Source: CAYLZO01 sp964387775
Lineage (GTDB): Bacteria > Chloroflexota > Anaerolineae > JAAYZQ01
Direction of reading: 5' to 3'
Assembly: GCA_964387775.1 (NCBI GenBank)
Contig: CAYLZO010000103.1
Span: forward strand, 1-17,199
DNA: 17,199 nt
Below are positions 14,101-17,199 of this stretch, in pieces (positions within the stretch are counted from its first letter, which is position 1; each line of letters opens with the position of its first letter). Under the pieces are notes generated by a model. That model made no database searches and was not told where the DNA came from. It saw only the letters and a program-made list of their open reading frames with translations. The translations under genes were made by a program, and so were the position numbers.

Positions 14101-14407
14101 TGCGCAGGTCAAAAAAGTTGCCGCGCGGGTAGGAATCCTCCTGGAGTTTACAGTCCACGCGGGTGATGAGCCCATCGGGCAGGGGTTTGCCGTAGAGGCG
14201 CCGCCACAGCTCGTTGAGCAGGCCGACGTTCCGCCCCCGGCGCGACTGGCCGATAAAGGCGTCCATCAGCGACTGGGCGGTGCCGCTGATCTCGCCGGCC
14301 AGCGAGACGAGGCGGTGGGTGCCGTCGGCGTCGCGGGTAAAGAGGGTCTTGCGGGCGTTGCCGCGATAGATGGGCGTTTCGGCGATCAGATTTCCGCGTA
14401 GAAGCAT
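11183..14407 (-). CDS. Giant triple-RAMP (fused Cas7-like) CRISPR effector protein
   Basis: This 1074-residue protein contains three RAMP (Cas7/Csm3-like) modules, each ending in the family's Gly-rich loop. Module 1 (1-180) has GAGKSKGLGRVRLE at 166-179. Module 2 starts at about 197, is interrupted by a mostly helical insertion (about 236-520), then resumes with IPGSTLKGAF (565-574) and GGEKTSGFGW (694-703). Module 3 (785-1025) has LPSRSLKG (841-848) and GKHRYLGFGSLRL (1009-1021). IPGSxLKG is the Csm3-type helix motif, and module 3 resembles TIGR03986-type RAMPs. In type III complexes, Cas7 subunits coat the crRNA and cut target RNA. It is the first gene of a three-gene operon with its own promoter; AAGGAG (14416-14421) supports the ATG at 14407. 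There is no HD or GGDD (Cas10) domain. RAMP identity is strong; the subtype is unassigned. Confidence 0.88.
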   Translation of the reverse strand: MLLRGNLIAETPIYRGNARKTLFTRDADGTHRLVSLAGEISGTAQSLMDAFIGQSRRGRNVGLLNELWRRLYGKPLPDGLITRVDCKLQEDSYPRGNFFDLRMGLKLDEDRWASISNANYKMETVFRNSVFDFSMTVDDATLRRDGNEARLYYLLGELRAGRFWFGAGKSKGLGRVRLEMDPPFDAPGTPPALTPSANHLQLTLTFDATNPVLVGWNWGKVDPDVPSFAAVEGRVLVAAMRDLPEPIRDRLEMTLAGPILNPEDWKAKFAQVLPRVIAIWLMEESSGEMETWTLTRAEASKLGRGRYGLPQKTMDKIEPLIDRPFPSEKAAQAAVEKALGRKNKAIKRIVRVLEQGEQAGMMLDREAWQEVAGGLGLDPALGDRLAERIEDEAALVEALTPACQRILPRLYDQVDQQITLLRSDAWVDAELASREEHLRIKTMLLEGQIGEGQWGDPNQVPEGVSQAVWREFVAEHRRVRYRHMVHPGNLRKSIVNDQNFIAFLKGYRDRARQELAQPYNVDFRAGGSANRDVSRKYGKPYDTVFMRMLSWAPSPQEQGAWEIYIPGSTLKGAFRKRASQVLKTVWGETRETEAVLDRLFGAQGRRGLVFFSDAYLADPYDPERAWCSMDGVKMDPATGQPVETAKHDYLFAYGDHLTFQVRLDLQDVHERDREAMSLLAHLLEDFRRGDIPLGGEKTSGFGWVQARLNRLLWLTGDPKGVSETLFGERFLARDGLWQRLELEGEAAAAALEFMEPLVPPQAKVAARPPKADAGFVSHRAFGGYCGKLFVEAEVLTPLHVRESGEPSMRADVDGGPVNGWDFFSMSPPAAEHRGVERQYALPSRSLKGLIRHVYAIASDSRQESPDIGRLNPTDGLFGWVGRGPNQALAGRLSFGFAHFDEPKLAWFRVPYPYGNWRYSGGEWQKEPGQSAVQMQIAKTWRLFPHTPLAPIARQLDDFRPDTAQASYFRAILPGSRARFALRFWNLEEEELQRLIWCVGLEEGFAHKMGKHRYLGFGSLRLTILPESYLTDWARRYAGEPEDAWRGALQPGDWLYRDVLAHYPELRRALRAEQL
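11206..11211 (-). promoter_or_regulatory. Ribosome binding site deciding the GTG start of the zinc-ribbon gene
   Basis: On the minus strand GGAGGG lies six bases before the GTG at 11199, inside the last codons of the triple-RAMP gene. It sets the start of the middle cassette gene and implies coupled translation. Confidence 0.7.
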
Positions 14408-14444
14408 CGTACTTTCTCCTTTTTCTCTTATCTGGTGATAGTGG

Positions 14445-14455
14445 GTTGGCCCAAC
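14445..14455. promoter_or_regulatory. Operator-like palindrome in the Cas cassette leader
   Basis: GTTGGCCCAAC is an 11-base odd palindrome lying about 5-15 bases downstream of the predicted transcription start of the Cas cassette. The position would suit a repressor site, but the palindrome is short and could arise by chance. Confidence 0.25.
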
Positions 14456-14466
14456 TGCTGTCTCTT

Positions 14467-14495
14467 AGTATACCACCAAGTCGCCGGTTGGTCAA
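14467..14495 (-). promoter_or_regulatory. Strong sigma-70-type promoter of the Cas cassette
   Basis: On the minus strand, TTGACC (14490-14495) and TATACT (14467-14472) are separated by exactly 17 bases. Transcription would begin near 14460, leaving a leader of about 50 bases before the ATG at 14407. Both boxes are one base from consensus, which is rare in DNA this GC-rich. The stretch up to the upstream oxidoreductase stop (14685) holds no other gene. Confidence 0.75.
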
Positions 14496-14684
14496 TCATC
14501 CTGCTGTGCGAATCGTTTGGATATGTTTCAAATGGGTTGGCAGGCGCTCTTACGGCGCTTGCCACGCTCTGCGGGCCTGCGGCCAGGCACGCCTGCGGCG
14601 AATCGCCGACTACGAACCCTGACTCCATGGAATCACTGAGCCACTGATTGGCAAAGCTCCCCCATGATGTCCTCCCCGAAGCGT

Positions 14685-15839
14685 CTAAACGACCCGCGTC
14701 TCGGCTTTGCCCGTCACCCGGTCGAAGCGGTCGTGGGCAAAGGGGCTCAGGTCGAAATCGGTCGCGCCGTCCAGGATCAGCTCGCCGAGGATGCGGCCCA
14801 CCGTCGGCGCCTGCTGGAAGCCGTGGCCCGAAAAGCCGATGGCGCAGTAGAACCCTTCGGCGCCCGGCAGCGGGCCGATGATGGGGTTGTCGTCGGGCGT
14901 GATGGCATAGAGCCCGCCCCAGCCGCGCCCGATTTCGGCCTCCTCCAGGATGGGCGCGCGGTGAAATGCTTTGTCGATGAGCCTTTCCAGGAACGTATAG
15001 TCCCAGTTGGTATTGAACGACGGCGGCTCGTCGGGATCGCTCATGCCCATGAGCACGCCCGGCCCCTCGCCGCGAAAGTAAAAGGCCGGCTCGATGTCGA
15101 GGATCATGGGCACCGGCTTTTGGATCGGTTCAAAGGGCTTGGTGACGAATACCTGGCGGCGGTAGGGCTCGACCGGCAGGTCCACGCCGGCCATGCGGGC
15201 CACCCGGCCGCCCCACGGCCCGGCGACGTTGACGACCACGGGCGCCGAGATCGGCCCCTGGGTTGTCTCCACGCCGCGCACCACGCCGCCCTCGACGCGG
15301 ATGGCCGTCACCTCGGTCTGCTCCTCGATGCGCACGCCCAGCCGCCGGGCGGCGTTGGCAAAGCCCATGGCGGCCATGTAGGGGTCGGCGTAGCCGTCCT
15401 CGGGGCAGAAGGTGCCCCCCCGTAGGTCGTCGACGCGCAGGTAGGGCCAGCGGTACTTGATTTCCTTCGGAGACAGCACTTCGACGGGGACGTCGTGGCG
15501 GCGCTGGATCTCGACGTTGTCCAGGAACTCTTGCCAGACGTCCTCGCTCTGGGCCAAAAAGAGATAGCCCACCTGGCGGAACTCCATATCCACGCCGAAC
15601 AGCACCTCGAACTGTTCAAAGATACGCACGGCCTCTTGCGAGAGCCGGATGTTGGCCGGATGGGAGAACTGCTGGCGAATGCCGCCGGCGCTCAATCCGG
15701 TGGACGCCTGGGCCAGCAGGTCCTTCTCCAAGATGACGACGTCGGTGCAGCCTTTTTCGGCCAGGTGGTAGGCCGTGCTGGCGCCCATGATGCCGCCGCC
15801 GACGATGGCTACCTCAGCGGTGTCTTTCCATTCTCCCAC
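14685..15839 (-). CDS. FAD-dependent oxidoreductase, sarcosine oxidase beta-like (DAO family)
   Basis: This 384-residue flavoprotein has VAIVGGGIMG (GxGxxG, 14-19), SAGGIRQQFSHP near residue 50, a central RGGTFCPEDGYADPY block, and the C-terminal GWGGLYAITPDDNPIIG...GFSGHGFQQAPTVG typical of sarcosine oxidase beta and dimethylglycine-type dehydrogenases. It is a paralogue of the protein at 4402-5559 (shared GGIR and RGGTF-x-P-x-DG), with clearly different sequence elsewhere. It starts with GTG at 15839, supported by AGGAGGG (15844-15850) just upstream. It is transcribed toward the Cas cassette but is separated from it by that cassette's own promoter. It may use the 716-residue Fe-S protein as electron acceptor, or act alone as an oxidase. 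The substrate is undetermined. Confidence 0.88.
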   Translation of the reverse strand: MGEWKDTAEVAIVGGGIMGASTAYHLAEKGCTDVVILEKDLLAQASTGLSAGGIRQQFSHPANIRLSQEAVRIFEQFEVLFGVDMEFRQVGYLFLAQSEDVWQEFLDNVEIQRRHDVPVEVLSPKEIKYRWPYLRVDDLRGGTFCPEDGYADPYMAAMGFANAARRLGVRIEEQTEVTAIRVEGGVVRGVETTQGPISAPVVVNVAGPWGGRVARMAGVDLPVEPYRRQVFVTKPFEPIQKPVPMILDIEPAFYFRGEGPGVLMGMSDPDEPPSFNTNWDYTFLERLIDKAFHRAPILEEAEIGRGWGGLYAITPDDNPIIGPLPGAEGFYCAIGFSGHGFQQAPTVGRILGELILDGATDFDLSPFAHDRFDRVTGKAETRVV

Positions 15840-15935
15840 GTGACCCTCCTACGCTGCGATGGTTTGAAAGGAGATGTGACTCTGGTCATGGTCGCCCGTG
15901 ACCGGTGACACTTCCCTCGTTGGAGCCGGCATGAT

Positions 15936-15964
15936 ATTATAGCCTCAGATGTTTGATCCAGGTC
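15936..15964 (-). promoter_or_regulatory. Probable promoter of the sarcosine-oxidase-like gene
   Basis: A consensus TATAAT (minus strand, 15936-15941) lies about 95 bases before the GTG start. The -35 region is weak (GACCTG at the 17-base spacing, 15959-15964), so this promoter may need an activator. It lies in the 250-base divergent region shared with the lipoprotein gene. Confidence 0.45.
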
Positions 15965-16023
15965 CATGATAACACAAAGTCGCAGTCAGTTCAAGCTGCT
16001 GGCTGCTGGCTGCTGGCAAGACA

Positions 16024-16053
16024 TTGGACTCGCGGGTCCGGCTATGATATACT
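16024..16053 (+). promoter_or_regulatory. Extended -10 promoter of the lipoprotein gene
   Basis: TTGGAC (16024-16029), an 18-base spacer, then TATACT (16048-16053) preceded by TGA, making a TGnTATACT extended -10. Transcription would start about 30 bases before the ATG at 16093, close to its AAGGAGG ribosome site (16079-16085). Confidence 0.65.
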
Positions 16054-16092
16054 GTCCGCACTCTTGGACAAAGACGACAAGGAGGCAAAGAG

Positions 16093-17067
16093 ATGCGAGG
16101 GGTCAAGGGGTTTATCGTTGCGTTATTGTTAATGTCCGTGTTGGCAGGTTGTGGCGGCGACCGGGATGTCGAAGTCAACGTTTACCTGGGGGAACGGGCC
16201 ACAGAGACGGCGCTCGCCGCACCTACCCAGACGCCGATGGCGCCGAGCGCCACACCTGTGCCGGCCGAGCCGACCCAAACCGAAGAGTTACCGACGCCCA
16301 CACCGGCAGAGCCGGAATCGGAGGCAGTGACAGAGGAGGGGGCCGAGCCGGCTGCCCCCACCGAGGCACTGCCCACCGACGCACCGCCGACCGAGACGCC
16401 CCCGCAGCCGACGGACCCGCCGCCACCCACCGAGGCACCCGTCGCGCCCGACGACGTCTATACCTTCGATCCCGCCGATTGGGAGGCCAGCGTCACCACG
16501 TTGAGCAGCTTCCGGCAGAAGGTCTCTCTCGACTTTACGGCCGATGGCACGGGCGTCAACAGCAAGGCATACTACGAGGGCGAGGTGACGACGAATCCAG
16601 TGGCTTTGCACTCGATCCTGCGCGTCGAGGGGCAGGCCACGGCCCAACTACCCAGCAACCAGGTCGAGGTCATCTGGATCGGCGAGCAGGTGTGGGTCAA
16701 GGTCGGCCGCCGGCCCTGGGTGGCGGTGCCCGTCACGGCACTGGAGACCGAATACGGGGGCCAGGTCGTGGGCATCGGCGAGTTGCTGCCCTACATTCAG
16801 CAGGCGCAGCGGGTCAAGCCCGACGAGACGATCAACGGCATCGAGTGCAAACACTACGTCTACGACGTCAGCAACGTGGAGGGCGAGATGGGCATGACCA
16901 GCGCCCAGGGCGACATCTGGGTGGCCAAAGATGGCGGCTACGTCGTACGGCTGACTATGAACGGCCACGGCACCTACTACGACACCTATTCGGCCAGCGG
17001 CACGCTGAACTTGGTCTATGACCTCTACGACGTAAACGCGCCGATCACGATCAGCCCGCCGCGCTAA
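16093..17067 (+). CDS. Surface lipoprotein with Pro/Thr linker and LppX/LprG-like domain
   Basis: This 324-residue protein has a lipobox LAGC with the lipidated Cys at residue 20 after a hydrophobic signal. A low-complexity Pro/Thr/Glu/Ala spacer (about 43-120) would carry the domain away from the membrane. The globular part (121-324) is beta-rich: it begins LSSFRQKVSLDF and includes VIWIGEQVWVKVGRRPWV, a conserved-looking INGIECKHYVYD segment, and an ending with GDIWVAKDGGYVVRL. This order resembles the LppX/LprAFG or LolA-like lipid-carrier fold common in Chloroflexota lipoproteins. The fold assignment is by pattern only. AAGGAGG (16079-16085), seven bases before the ATG, and an extended -10 promoter support the start. 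It stands alone on the plus strand, diverging from the oxidoreductase gene. Confidence 0.82.
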   Translation: MRGVKGFIVALLLMSVLAGCGGDRDVEVNVYLGERATETALAAPTQTPMAPSATPVPAEPTQTEELPTPTPAEPESEAVTEEGAEPAAPTEALPTDAPPTETPPQPTDPPPPTEAPVAPDDVYTFDPADWEASVTTLSSFRQKVSLDFTADGTGVNSKAYYEGEVTTNPVALHSILRVEGQATAQLPSNQVEVIWIGEQVWVKVGRRPWVAVPVTALETEYGGQVVGIGELLPYIQQAQRVKPDETINGIECKHYVYDVSNVEGEMGMTSAQGDIWVAKDGGYVVRLTMNGHGTYYDTYSASGTLNLVYDLYDVNAPITISPPR

Positions 17068-17090
17068 ACCGAGAGCGACGTCATGCGATG

Positions 17091-17120
17091 AAAAAAAGCC
17101 CCGGCGACGAGCCGGGGCTT
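17091..17120 (-). terminator. Intrinsic terminator, best on the minus strand
   Basis: A perfect 10-bp stem AAGCCCCGGC/GCCGGGGCTT (17096-17105 and 17111-17120) with a 5-base loop is flanked on the left by seven As (17091-17097). Read on the minus strand it is a stem followed by seven Ts, a strong terminator for a gene entering from the right. On the plus strand the T-run is only two bases, so it would end the lipoprotein transcript less well. Confidence 0.8.
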
Positions 17121-17142
17121 GGCACGTGACGCGCTTCTACTT

Positions 17143-17199
17143 CTAGAGAGCGTTACACGCTTGGGACACACGAATGTGACGAATGGTCCCCGTATCTTG
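17143..17199 (-). CDS. 3' end of a gene entering from the right edge (partial)
   Basis: The last 57 bases read on the minus strand as 18 codons ending ...SQACNAL and a TAG stop (17143-17145). The stop lies 22 bases before a minus-strand terminator, which is the expected layout for the end of a gene. The fragment is too short to identify. Confidence 0.4.
   Translation of the reverse strand, partial: QDTGTIRHIRVSQACNAL

Noticed and set aside
11225..14401. Very long plus-strand open frames (571 and 483 codons) opposite the triple-RAMP gene
   Set aside because: They are typical shadows in GC-rich DNA: translations rich in Gly/Ala/Val/His/Gln without domains, lying opposite a frame with clear RAMP motifs, a ribosome site and a promoter.
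9333..14407. Type III-E Cas7-11 (gRAMP) identity for the large protein
   Set aside because: Cas7-11 has four Cas7 units plus a Cas11 part, does its own crRNA processing and lacks Cas6. Here I see three RAMP modules, a different insertion and a separate Cas6-like gene.

Overview
The window looks like a GC-rich draft scaffold from an uncultured Chloroflexota bacterium, probably Anaerolineae or Ardenticatenia. This is inferred from two secreted proteins that end in the LPL[VI]LR tail, a small exported protein with a GGDYELGGGFWGGG-type motif, a tail-fibre-like S74 protein, and strong AGGAGG ribosome sites. A run of exactly 100 Ns (6332-6431) marks an assembly gap inside a repeat.

Layout: 1-844 holds the terminator of an upstream gene, an A/T-armed hairpin and a plus-strand gene for a coiled-coil protein with a C4 zinc ribbon. 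No gene is evident in 845-1292. Then a long series of minus-strand genes runs from 15839 down to 1293. In transcription order these are: a sarcosine-oxidase-like FAD oxidoreductase (14685-15839); a three-gene RAMP/Cas cassette with its own promoter (a 1074-residue triple-RAMP protein, a zinc-ribbon protein of unknown family and a Cas6-like protein, 9333-14407); a decayed VapBC-like pair (8701-9250); a 716-residue multi-cofactor Fe-S/FAD oxidoreductase (6483-8633); a REP-associated tyrosine transposase bracketed by GTAGGGCAA palindromes (5578-6486); a second FAD oxidoreductase (4402-5559); a short kelch-repeat secreted protein (3686-4342); and a translationally coupled pair of surface proteins (1293-3406). 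At the right edge a plus-strand lipoprotein gene (16093-17067) diverges from the first oxidoreductase and faces the 3' end of a probable minus-strand gene entering from outside.

How the genes fit together: the two DAO-family oxidoreductases and the 716-residue Fe-S/NAD(P)H-type partner resemble a multi-subunit dehydrogenase for a secondary or N-methylated amino acid (proline, hydroxyproline or sarcosine type). The Cas cassette, VapBC remnant and RAYT all lie between members of this set, so the area looks like a catabolic cluster invaded by mobile and defence DNA. The exact substrate cannot be read from the sequence.

The most interesting item is the Cas cassette. It has three fused Cas7-like RAMP modules, a large helical insertion in the second, a zinc-ribbon/helical protein with no family I recognise, and a Cas6-like nuclease. 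No Cas10, Cas1, Cas2 or CRISPR array is present in the window. It is neither a standard type III operon nor the type III-E Cas7-11 arrangement.
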